Origin: Sipunculus nudus
Lineage: Eukaryota; Annelida; Sipuncula; Golfingiida; Sipunculidae
Length of the DNA: 64,000 nucleotides
Assembly: GCA_026874595.1 (NCBI GenBank)
Contig: CM049313.1
Coordinates: 41,880,659-41,944,658 of the forward strand
Reading direction: 5' to 3'
Shown: in pieces, positions 25,785 to 36,928 of the stretch
Layout of the letters: the number at the start of each line of letters is the position of its first letter
Position numbering within the stretch: position 1 is the first letter of the stretch
Made by a program: the position numbers and the translations under genes
Notes under the pieces: model-generated
Databases searched by the model: none
What the model was told of the DNA's origin: nothing
What the model saw: only the letters and a program-made list of their open reading frames with translations

Positions 25785-27020
25785 GGAACATATCCCTGTC
25801 AGGTGAAAGGAACATCTTACAGTTAACACCTGTTAGAGAGGTCAGCGAAGAACCAATCAGGCAAGAGTTATTCCTATGGAAGTATATATATATAATCATT
25901 AGAGGAGTGAATTAATGAGTGAGAGCGAGATTCACTGGTGGGCCTGCAGGAATATATTATTCTGGCCCAGGGCACGGCGAATGAGTAAGTCGCTCGAGAA
26001 AAACCAAGAAATTTGCTTCGGCCTGGGTCCAGCTGTCAGTCTGTGCGTGTGTTGTTGGACGCTTGTACGTTTGTGCGTCGGGACCTGTCGTGAAGACAAA
26101 CCTGGGTTACCTTTAGCGATACATCAGCCATAGCATGAAATGAGTTTTTGGTGGTTTACAGTTTTATAGCACTCGGTTGTTGTTGTGAGTATCGGCAAGA
26201 TAGACTTCCTTCATTGTTGTGGTGTGGATGTACTGTTCTTTGAGAAATCCAGTGCAGGATGTACCAGCACATGTCTATCGACCTCGTTTGTGGTGGGCTG
26301 GGAATACGCAGTAAATACCTTCAGTAAGAACTGTCAGTGAACCGACAAAGTTTTTTGTGGGCTGAAAGTGATGCCCTATCAATGTGTTAGGAGACCTGTA
26401 TCTCTTCGTTGTAATGTGACAACTGTGCCTTTCAACTTTTCCTGTGGAGACGCTATCTGCTTAGTATCTGATACCCTGGGAAAGGCTTAAATTAATATTA
26501 GCAGCCAAGCGCTTGTTTGATCTAGATAGACAAAATTAATTACTCCTGGTGGGATTGGATTAATCCGGTCAAAAATTGTTACCCATTTTGTGACTGACCT
26601 AACTTTGACATAAGTTTCACATCCCAAAGGAATGGACGACTAGGTTCTTTTAAATGGTAGACCAAACCAGCTGAAACCCGTACATACACTCCAATAAATG
26701 AAAAAAAATGATTTAGCAAAACAATATATAATAAATAAAAGGCGTTCCACACATATAAATATCGGTGATCACAAGCGTCCACATAAGAAAAAAATCTTTA
26801 AGTCCATATTTACACTGCACAGGGAAGTTTTCTTTTGTTTACACGGCTCCTGATCACAAGACAATCACGCACACGTGACATTGGAATGTCAAGCCGTTCG
26901 CTCAGTCCGCTCGTACGTGTGTATATAAACAGGGATTCTTCAGCGCTACACCCCATCAATCAACAGGTCCTCGTAAGACTACACGCTCGCCCCTCAAGGC
27001 AAAGTCCACGAATCACTGAC
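25785..27020. other. Non-coding spacer
   Basis: No recognisable gene or RNA. It ends at the target-site duplication of the SINE at 27.03 kb. Confidence 0.35.
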
Positions 27021-27281
27021 AGGCACACAGCTGAGTGGTAAAACGCTGGGCCTTCTCCGCTGGCGACCTGGGTCCGATTTCCGGAGTGGCTATGAGAGTG
27101 GGTTGTATAATGACCTGTCCAAGGCCGGTGGTTTTCTCCGGGCCCTCCGGTTTCCTCCACCCTGACCGACTATGCCGAGCGCCAACATCCGAGCCAGGAA
27201 GAGTGCTTCGTATAAGTTATTATAACTAGTTGTACAATCCATGTAAAATAAATCCGTAAAAAATGTTTATAGGCACACAGC
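27021..27281 (+). mobile_element. tRNA-derived SINE with target-site duplication
   Basis: Body about 27032-27270. It starts with a pol III A-box-like TGAGTGGTAAAACGC and has a B-box-like GGGTCCGATTTCC about 35 bases later. A conserved central segment, GGTTTTCTCCGGGCCCTCC then GGTTTCCTCCACC, is typical of a widespread animal SINE core (possibly the MetaSINE type; from memory). The tail is AT-rich. It is flanked by an 11-bp direct repeat AGGCACACAGC at 27021-27031 and 27271-27281. Confidence 0.75.
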
Positions 27282-27284
27282 CTA

Positions 27285-28660
27285 TTCTATATAAAATTGG
27301 AAGTTATGTCTTTCACAGCTGATGTTCCCCTGATTCATCAAGCACCAAGTGCCTCAATATGCCTCCGCACGACGATATTCAGTACCTATATTGTTTCACG
27401 TATAAATAACGTCCTGGCATGTTACTGAAAGCGCTCACGGTAGATGCAGATCACCGGATTACTAGTCCTTCGGTAACTGTGATAACCTCTCTGAAGTCCA
27501 TTACAGAGGTAATGGTCGGGTCGTCCTCGGACACATCGTCTCCTAGCTCTCCAGACTCTGATGAATGCAAACCCGCCTCTAGACTGTAGACAATCCTCAA
27601 ACTACACCTAACTGGCACGCTGACTCGTTTTTTAACGAGTTGCTTTTGGCGTAGCAGTTGTTGGGAGGCTGTTGATTGAGGTTTTTTTTTTTTTTTTTGC
27701 TTGAAATGTAACATCTGTTGGGAGGTTGTAGGAGGTTGGGTTAGCAATTTCAAGCGTAGCAGCTATAAGAAAATATTATGAAAAGAAGTTGCTTGATTCA
27801 GGCATAGGTGTCAAGAGGCTGTTTGAGAGGAGCTGTTGCCTCATGAGAAATAGCTGCTGGTAGTTTGTTAGCCGAATGGGTTATTTGTTGGAAGTTTATC
27901 AAAGTTGGGAGACAGTTGAGGGAGAATATGCTTGCCTGAAGCGTATTATTTGTTTGAAGGGTGTTGGATGAGGAGCACGGGAGACGGTTTGCAAATTAGA
28001 CCCGTAAGCCTTTTATGATATTTTTGACAATGGTACAAGAAAAACGAAAAATCTACAGTCGGTGTGACTATACAGGCATTGATCAGTCTGTATGCTGGGA
28101 AATAGCACTGTCTGGGGATAAAGAATAGTGTTATGACCGCGATGAATAATAAAGTAGAAACCATTGATTCAAAGCTGCACATGGAGTTTATTAGCAACAA
28201 AATGGAGACAAGTCACGGTTGTTCACTTAGAATTAATGTCATCATTTGCTACAAGACTTTTTAACCATACGTATTTATAAGTATCATATTAGATACATTA
28301 ATGGCAATCAAGGCCCAAATTTGAGCAGCATTAATAGATCTCCTCAAGAGTAGGTCTTAACGTTCATATTTTTTTATATAGCTAAAGTACAAGTTTCCTT
28401 ATGAATTGTAACCGTTCAACTTATTTAAAGGAAATGTGTAAATATCCAAAATGAAATATTATTGTAATATCCAAAATATTCAAATATTTTAAAAAATATG
28501 ACAGCACCCAATAATGTTTATGACAAGCTGGATATGTAATGTACGACTAGCAAAATACTGCAAACATATAATTAGGGATCTAAATTATAAATGTAACCGA
28601 TTGAAGCAAATAATGAACAGCGAAACGAATATAATGTGTTTTGTCAAGAGAACCACATTA
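27285..28660. other. Non-coding spacer with G/T-rich low-complexity tract
   Basis: 27650-27960 is rich in degenerate GTTGGGAGGYTGTTG-like words and a poly-T run. No gene is recognised. Confidence 0.35.
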
Positions 28661-28665
28661 TCTGT

Positions 28666-31600
28666 TTAATGATTGCAATCAGTGCGTATTGTAAAGTTCC
28701 TAAACAACACCCGGTTTCCATATCCTTTCAGTATTGCAGGCCCGCTTCAGGCCACGTGGTCTTTGTTCAGGTACAGGTATGTTTGTCGTCCGATGACACG
28801 TAGCGTGACGTCGTGCCATCTGCGTCCCTAAGGGGCTGCACGGGGGCAGGGACCCGTTTTGTAGATGTTATAATGCAGAACGCCATTGACTACGTAACCA
28901 TATCCATAACAGGAAATTGTCTAGTGGGACCTGCAAGATATAAACTTTGACATTGTACCACCTCTTGCATAGTTAGAAAGTTGCAGACAATTAAAACATG
29001 ATTCATGAATAACAACATGGTTAAAACGCCTGTATAAGAAATGACGAATTAAAACGTTATTAATGTGGCAACTTAAAACCAAAATTTATTTGCTTTATAG
29101 GTTATACTAAGAAATATATATGATCATGTATTTTATTTAAGGTCGTTTTTAATATGCAGAAAGAACCGTATCCTACATTTACATATATAAACTATCAATG
29201 TGCAATGTCATACCTGAAAAAGACGAAATCATATGATGCGGAATCTCTAATGTTAAATACCAGTCCAAGGTGACCGGCATCCACAACAGGGGGTGCGTTC
29301 GCTGACACATGTCCTATATCATTGTTGAGCTGCACACGAATCGTGTATTCCCGGGCCTGTTCCGCGGCAATGTTAGGGACTGCCATGCACAACCTGTCTT
29401 TATACCAATGTCTGCTTCCAGGTGTATCGTCCAAAACGCCAAAACCAAGAGCGTCTCCACTCTGGACGGAGCAGAAGTTGTAGGTAAACCTCAGTACATT
29501 TCCTTCAAAATAAATGGACAGCCAATGAATAGCTTATGGGAATTCAGGGAAAAAGTGACATATTTCTTCCACAATTACTCACTTTTTAACATGGACCAGT
29601 GAATAATATGGAAAAAATAACTTTAAATTTTTTATCAGATAATCATTCTGACAAAATGTAATAAAAGCAAAAATATTGCGGGTAAAATCGAAGGGTCTCC
29701 ATTTTATGCATGCCGACGTACAAGATTCGGCCAGTGAGTTTAATTGAAATATTTATAAGAAATACATTATTTTCACAAATGCCTTGCTAAATCCTTATTT
29801 GACTGTGAAGTTGAAGTACAGAATCAGTATATCATAAAATGCTATACAATGGATATACATGCATATTCCATCCTCCGGATGCTTTATAATTAAAATAAGT
29901 GAATTTTAAAACAGAGTGATGGAGTAACAATATTGGGAATCTTATATGCAATTTTGTTAATAAAATAAAGCAAGCTGAATATTCAAACTGCGTATTCAAC
30001 GGGAGAGGCGAAAACCCTCTATATGATTCGTTCCTGTATCACTGATTATCTTATCACATTGTGGGAAGAGAGTAATCCGAACGCTTCTTTCGAGCAAAGA
30101 CGAATTTGATACAAACACCATAGTCAAACATTGATTTCACCAAGATGTCGTTAATTGCCATTTGAAAATATAAATTTGCAAAAGCCTCCCCCCCCCCCCC
30201 CCACCTTCCCCCTCCCCCAAGATCTGTTTAAATACATATTGTACCATGATATGGTATTTTAACAACCCCATTACTAAACCCCCGGTCTCAGGCCAGTTGC
30301 ATATTTTGCTTTATTAAGTGGCCCATCACGTCGCTTGCCCATGCTGCACTTGCCTACTTGTCTTATCAAATTTATAATTTTACTCTAATCAAATATATTC
30401 GGACAAGAAAACAGCCAGATTTCATTGTCATTCAGAAGTGACATTTATTTGCCATTTTGACTGAAACATGGATATTCTAAACGTTGCACAGTTATTTTGT
30501 TACTCCTAACAGCCATTCACATTAAAGTAGTTTGATACTGAGAAGCCCAAGAAATTGTGTGTTCTGGTCCATGAGTAAACCATTTTCTGGGGGAATGAAC
30601 CAATGTACATCCCCCTAGCGGCCACTTCACAATGGACCATGTTTCAGGTGTGGTCACGGGGAATTATCCTCCTCACTATCCACGAGTGGTACATTTGTAT
30701 CCACCGTATTAGGGAAATATATAACAGCAATTCCGAGATAATTCTGCAATCCAGTTTACTGGATTAATAATTATCTTTTAATAGTGCATTTAAAATTAAG
30801 AAAATTTGAGATATGGTGCGTCAATTGCCTCACTGAATCGCCTTAAATGTTGACCTACAGCATAATGAATGTTTGTAAATGGAGGTAATATCAACCAAAT
30901 TTAATTAGTAATTAATTGTTTTATTTAATTAGTAATTAATTAGTAATTACTCATAAGTAATTAGTTGCTAATTACATGATCCATTAAGTAGGCTTTGTCC
31001 GTGGAGGGGGGGGGGGGGGAGCAAAGATGAGATCTGAGTAGTGGTCCTCATTTCATTAGTGAATGGGGAAGCTTCTTTTCATGTTGCTATTCATAGTTCC
31101 CTCGCATTTGCGCATCACACAATGTCTATATACCCCAGTCCCTCAAACATCGTTTGTCCTCTTTTGGATTCTAAACATCAACCTTTGTTTCACAGGATCA
31201 ATACAATACCTCGGAATTGAATTGAAGGCATGGGCAAATGCCCATAATGTATTGTATTATATGACAAGATTATAACAAAATGATCTCATCTGAAAAAAGT
31301 AAGTTGACACCGGACTGATAGGGTTTGTACCCTATGAACTCCCGGTTCAACACATATCACAATTTTAATTAGCATGGAAGGATTCGTTCAACCACTAATT
31401 TTGTGCATCGAGTCTACCACCAACACCTCAAATATTTTCCTAAGTGGATTAATGTATTTACCTGAACATGGTGTAGGACCTGTGTGCAGTAATTTGCAAT
31501 AAGCAAACTCACATTCATTCATGTTAAAACCTATCACTTCTGCTGGCTCTCTTGTCCTGGTGTAATTTGGTGTAATTAAGACAGACACAGTAACGCTCTG

Positions 31601-32250
31601 CATCAAATATGGTCCTAAAGGCAAAGCACACTACAGTATTTTTCATTTTAAAACAGGCAAAAAATGTAGAAACTATATTACACTACGGCTGCCTGGATGT
31701 TAACTTGGTTCTTTTGCAGATACTGCTAAACAAAAATCCACCTTCTCATGGAATTATTTCAGCTGAACAACCAGACTGAAGAAAAATATACGAATCTTTC
31801 GATAATTGCCAAAAAAGTGAATTTTGCCAGGAATGCACATTTGGACATACAGGACAGATACGACCTTTCCAAGTTTTACCAAATGGGTTTACACGAAGGT
31901 CCTCGCTCGTCTCAGGAGGAAGCTGCGCGGGGGGTGGGGGGGGGGGGGGGGTTATCATGTCCTCTTATGATCAATTCTTTGTTTCATATCAGAATAACTT
32001 ACCCCGTGTCTCTGAAGGAATCGCTGGTGACAATAACTTTGCCGGGAATAACATTATCACACAAAAACACATATTCCAAAAAGAATGCTTTATCATGATG
32101 GATAAACTTTCATTATATGTACAAATTACATTATCTGATGGGCAAGCAAGCTAAAACGTACTCACCGTTTCCCGGTTGAGGATCTCGCAAACATTGATGG
32201 CATGCTGCACCACTGACAAAGAGGACGAGCGCAAGAAACAGAAGGGCCAT
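28666..32250 (-). pseudogene. Secreted jelly-roll-like paralogue B; exons 1 and 2 intact, exon 3 carries three nonsense codons
   Basis: Exons on the minus strand: 32250-32166 (85 nt, signal peptide MALLFLALVLFVSGAAC then CHQC), 29502-29214 (289 nt; NFCSVQSGDALGF, DRLCMAV, HLGLVFN, YDFVFFR) and 28930-28666 (265 nt). Donors GTGAGT and GTATGA and acceptors AAG/CAG are intact, and total length is 213 codons in one frame, with the same intron phases as gene A. Exon 3 keeps CYGYGYV, GRRWHD, SGPAILKG and FRNFTIRTDC, but has TAG for Trp, TAG for Lys and TGA for Arg relative to gene A, plus a 10-codon in-frame deletion. Either B is a recent pseudogene, or it makes a truncated protein by reading into intron 2 (adding YDIAH, then stop) or by using another 3' exon. 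Confidence 0.8.
29503..32160 (-). other. Intron 1 of paralogue B, with poly-G/C runs and ATTA-rich tract
   Basis: Large intron between the signal exon and exon 2. It holds a 15-C run (30188-30202), G runs at 31006-31019 (14) and 31936-31951 (16), and an AATTAGTAATT-repeating tract at about 30900-30975. No additional exon is recognised. Confidence 0.45.
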
Positions 32251-32269
32251 GTCTTCTATCACTTTAAAA

Positions 32270-32490
32270 CCTGTAATAGCCTGTATAATCACAAGTCGTC
32301 ATATTGATATATTTAGATATAACGGCTCTGTATTTAAAATCACAAACAAAAAATAACACATTGGTAGCACATCACGTGTAGTTATTAGGAATACGTACGC
32401 CTTACTTTGCTGCACCAGTTGGCATGCACGCACGCTGGTAGTTACCTAGTGGTAATACGATGCGAATGTATGATTATATATCCTTTAAGG
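32270..32490 (-). promoter_or_regulatory. Putative promoter and leader exon of paralogue B
   Basis: Upstream of the signal exon an acceptor CTATTACAG precedes GTTTTAAAG at 32270, implying a spliced 5' UTR. A donor AAA|GTAAGG lies at 32406. A TATA-like TATATAA (about 32474-32480) sits roughly 70 bases upstream of that donor, and an ATTGGTC element occurs further up near 32530, similar to ATTTGGTC/AATTGGTC in the promoters of copies A and C. Transcription start is inferred only. Confidence 0.4.
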
Positions 32491-32594
32491 ACTTGGTCGT
32501 TGAAGACAGACACTTGATCGCCTTCTCTCGACCAATAAGCTCTCGTTTATTCGTGACTGACATATAGATAATGATAATGCTTTATGTCAGACTC

Positions 32595-32715
32595 GTGGTC
32601 CATATACATATATATAGGTCAGTATACACATAATATGCACACAAATATATATATATATATATAAACTACAGACACACATATATCCATATACATATATATA
32701 TACATATAGAGTTTT
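32595..32715. repeat. TA/CA-rich microsatellite
   Basis: Imperfect (TA)n and (CA)n dinucleotide tract. The short ORF across it on the minus strand is compositional. Confidence 0.6.
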
Positions 32716-32719
32716 GATA

Positions 32720-33595
32720 TATATTTCTTTAACCTGATGTCCACTTAGAGGTATGGGCGGAGTAATGTTCACTTTTTTCAATTATATTAATGTGACTGAA
32801 AAATCAGTTACTTTGTGCTCTGACAAAATGGATGGATTGGACGGATGTTGATATGTTGTATATGTAATACTTTAATTTTCAAAAACTCAAATACTGGAAC
32901 AGATGTAATAATAGTTTATATCCCCCCTCGTGCAGATAAGGTGGAGACCTGACATCTAACACCTATGTACGTTCCGGCAGATTATTTAGTCCTCCCCTGT
33001 CGGAAGGAAAGGTCTTGTGGGGATGATATCTGGATTTCGGTGGAGATTTTCCAAGAGGGTTTTGAGGTCCACAAAGTGCAAAACCAACGGCCTGGATTTT
33101 TTTTCTCTTTATTCTTTATTGTTTTCGCCGTATCTCCAGTGCGTTTGATTTTCAATACCTGCCCCTGAAACTGAGTAACAGTCATAAGTGACTTACGGAC
33201 CTGGACATACCTTTCAGGTTGGTTCACAACACAGTATAAACAAATTTCTTAAAATTACGGCTTATGTATTTGATTTGCATGTTTGACGATTAATAATTTT
33301 AAAATAATATGATATGCTTTTACTTACATGCTCATTATATTATATAAATATTATGTATATCTACTAAACCCATGTTAGAAATAAAAGTATTGTATTTATT
33401 TGTAAGCTCACTGAAAGCTGTGCAGTGATTCAAAAATTACTGTTTGACAGCTGCTTGAGATTTCCCTCTAGTGAGCTTATGCCAAATGACAACCCCTCAA
33501 GATGATTTAATGAGTCAAAGGTGAACTGAGGCCAGACAGGGTTATATGTTACAAGGGAGGTATGTCCATATAATCGTTTTAACAAAAGAGGGAAG
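32720..33595. other. Non-coding spacer
   Basis: No recognised gene; short ORFs only. Confidence 0.35.
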
Positions 33596-33599
33596 ACTG

Positions 33600-33790
33600 G
33601 CACTTTGACAAAACATACCACATTAGATCTCCTTGTGATTATAAATGGCGAAAATATTTCCGACATTGTCACTTGTGTAGTTATATATGATACGTTCGAT
33701 TGCATCCCTTATATTGATTTTATTTACGTAAAGGAAACAATAAAATATATCTACAATCGCCTTTGGTATCACCGCCAGTCACGAATCTCC
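33600..33790 (+). mobile_element. LINE endonuclease-domain relic
   Basis: Plus-strand frame reads HTTLDLLVIINGENISDIV and then YDTFDCIP, matching the TLDL(V/L)(L/I)TN...V...SDHD pattern at the end of jockey/CR1-like LINE endonuclease domains. The SDHD motif is degraded to YDTFD. Only about 60 codons remain. Confidence 0.45.
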
Positions 33791-33794
33791 TAGA

Positions 33795-35335
33795 AGCATC
33801 TCAGGTCCGTTCGTATTAATTATCACCAGCAATATTACATGAATTTATTATATTGTGCTAACACAGACACGGAATAACCTTCTGTAATCGTTCCGTAATA
33901 GGTCTTGTGTTACCAGGGCAAGGCAGGATAGTATAACTCATAAACATGTGTATTAATGAAAAACAAATTAGGGCAGTCCTTGCAAAGACTAGGGTTAATA
34001 CAAAAAGCAAGCATGTAAATTATTAGGCATGGTGTAGGTATAACTTTAGTAGACTCTGCTACCAGCAGTTAGCTTGTGCCTCGGTTCCTCTCAAGAGCAG
34101 TGGTTTTCTCTGACCGGGCGTCTCGTAAAGTTGACGGTAACAAACCCCCAGGAAGTAGTTTCACAGAGAGCGTATACCCTCGCCAATCCCGTATATCTTT
34201 CCCAGATTTCATCTGTTATTGCCTGTAGACCTGATTCATCCATCATGCAGGCAAAAACAGTAACAGTCACTCACAAACGATTAAACTTTGATCTTTATGA
34301 TTCAATAAACCTTTGCCGGACTTATTTCCATTATATAAAGCTGTTTTGATAGTCTGCCAATGATTTTAACGTGTTTGGTAGTATTTTGAGAAATGCACAT
34401 TAGTTGCATACGACTCGTGGGGAGGCAGGTGTGTTGATCCAATAATACATGTGATTTTATTTGCCAAGCAGGTCATTGAAATGCAAGGGAAAGCCCCAGT
34501 AGGCACAAACTGTAAAATATGATCAGTCAAGGGGGTTAAGCAACGGGGAATTAATCCTTTATTTAGCAATTTAGTACTGTACTGAAAAGGGATATTAATA
34601 CAAAACAACAGATAATAATTTAGTACAAATTTCAAATATCATGAAAAAATACCATCTTGCGGACGACATACTGCGACGAAATCACATGATAATAATAGGT
34701 GGTAATTATTGGTGCAGTAATTGATGAGGTAAAATAGTGTGGCCCATATATACAAATCTGTGCTATCATAAATCTTTGCCATCAGCAAAAATTTAAGTCT
34801 TTTGGGAACATCAATTTGAGAAGAAAACAAATTCTTTCCATTTAATATTAATTTATTTTTGCACCAAGATATACTTGTACATTCTTTGAGGGCTAAAGTG
34901 TTCTCATGTATAGTCCAGAACTGAACGGGTGTTCCCCTGCCCAGCTGTCACACCGCTAGGGATGTGAACGTCAAGGTTCTTTTTAAGCAGTCAAATAAAC
35001 TGCCTGGCCACATACACACGTCCTTGAAAAAATGACTGTTAGACGTCTGTTATGAAAACATAAATGTAAAAACAAAGAAAGAGGTTACTAACATATCTCT
35101 GTGGGGCGTACCACCAACATTCACTGAGGATATGAACAATAAAACACCGAGTCCTTTAAACCACTACACAGGGTTTAGTCCGTGCTGATGCTCTCACGTG
35201 GTCCGGATTCGCTTCACTGATAGAAACAGTGTCCCTGGTACCAATACGCACGCACAAAGTTCACGAATGAAAGAGAACCCTTCTCACAACTGATTCTCAC
35301 GGCAGTATATCCGTTTTAATGTAAGTATTCCACAC
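33795..35335. other. Non-coding spacer
   Basis: Nothing recognised beyond short compositional ORFs. Confidence 0.35.
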
Positions 35336-35635
35336 TTCTTGCACCGCGTGAAGAATCTCATTGTTGAGCCCAGTCAATGTCTGCCACAGCTGAAATCTAC
35401 TGGAATCATCCAGCACGACGTAATAACGCGTCTCAACACAGTCCATGTTCTGTTCCTGGAAGCACCCAACACAGGTATCACATCGACAAAATGCCAGTCC
35501 TTCGGCAAAATGCGACTCTATCTTTGAAGTCCTTTACAGAGAATACAAAACGGCCTTCCTCAGACATAGACTGTCACCACAGATAGACGTCGTCTCTCAG
35601 CTGTATCGACACGTCAAGCAGACTAACTGCATTAA

Positions 35636-35683
35636 ATGCGGCGGTATCCAGGACCCTAAGCCTAGGCCTGGATACCGCCGCAT
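35636..35683. repeat. Perfect 17-bp GC-rich inverted repeat
   Basis: ATGCGGCGGTATCCAGG (35636-35652) and its exact reverse complement (35667-35683) flank a 14-nt loop. It stands out as GC-rich in an AT-rich region and lies in an open plus-strand frame (about 35445-35741) of unknown meaning. Confidence 0.8.
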
Positions 35684-36928
35684 AAAAAGCTCCAGAGTAA
35701 ACTGGCGAACTTCAAACCCTTGTCGGAAAAAAATCATGTAAAATCAAATAGTGCGTTTATGACAAGGAAACTTTAAGTAATCTAAGGGAGATATAGTACT
35801 TTATTTGAATGACCAAGAAATTCAGCTAAATATTATGGTTTAGTATGTAAACAAGACTCACTTTTAAAACTTTGCAACCCTTGCGCTTGAAACTGTCTCA
35901 GAATCTGAATCAATGAACTGCGTGACCTTTGCTCGCTGAGCCAACACGGCCCGTTACCACTTGTTACACAGACGGCTGCCGGCCAGCCGTGGCTGGGGGA
36001 AAACCCAGAGCAGACATCGTTCCGCGTGTATCGCCGTTTATGAGGATAATACATATTCTTCTAATCAACATTTAAAGTGGACGAACACTGTCTAAGTGTT
36101 ATGTTATATGCGTATTAGATAAGAATATCTTTATTTCTTAACGAATACGACATTTTAAGACGAAATATAAGAATTTAATTGTCATGTGCAATGTCTCCAG
36201 TTTCCTCAAATCATCTTCTAGGGCTCTCGCACAGCGTAGCGTTGTAAGAGAGGACGGGTGCTAGGGCTACAAGCAGACCAGCCTCAGTACTGCAGTTATC
36301 GGCAGACTGCACTCCAACTCGCACGCTGCTCAAGCTCTTGTGTAGAATTACTGGTACCAACTGCTTATATGCGACCACTGACGTCACAACTCCGGCTTGT
36401 TTCTGGTCCAATCATCACTTCCATCAACGTTGAATGTCCATCATACACATGAATCTTAACGTGGTTACAACCCCAGAGATGAACCTGTGTGAAAATTTAC
36501 CTAAACATGTGTTGATGCTTTGATGTCTATACCAGACGGTAGTTACTATGGAGACCGCTACACAGAGTCGTCTCTTTCAATGAGTTAAACGGCTTTGAAA
36601 GTAACATTAAAAGGAGGCAGGGGTGCCTACTTACTAGTAACCTGCTTTGAAATTGACATTAAATGAAACATGTGCTGTCACTAAATATTGTTCCCACACT
36701 TTTATCTAAACATGATACTCTATACTTGTATACGATAAATTAGCAAAACAAACATCTGGTCCTACTCCCTACTCAACTAGCCTATACCTAAGCCATAACT
36801 AAGTCACCGTGCTCTGATGCCACCAGCAACGGCAGCGATATCATGCTTGTTCCTAGACAAACTATCAAATACTCCCTAATATCATACTTGAAAGCGATGC
36901 TTTATTGAGGGGTCAAGCATTTGTTGTT
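35684..36928. other. Non-coding spacer before the LINE insertion
   Basis: No recognised gene. GC-richer pockets near 35.9-36.4 kb give short ORFs on both strands without domain features. Confidence 0.35.

Noticed and set aside
35339-35741. Possible protein-coding exon (69-98-codon overlapping plus-strand ORFs)
   Set aside because: GC-richer than surroundings, but three overlapping frames are open, no domain is recognised and the perfect inverted repeat interrupts any reading; left as a hairpin only.
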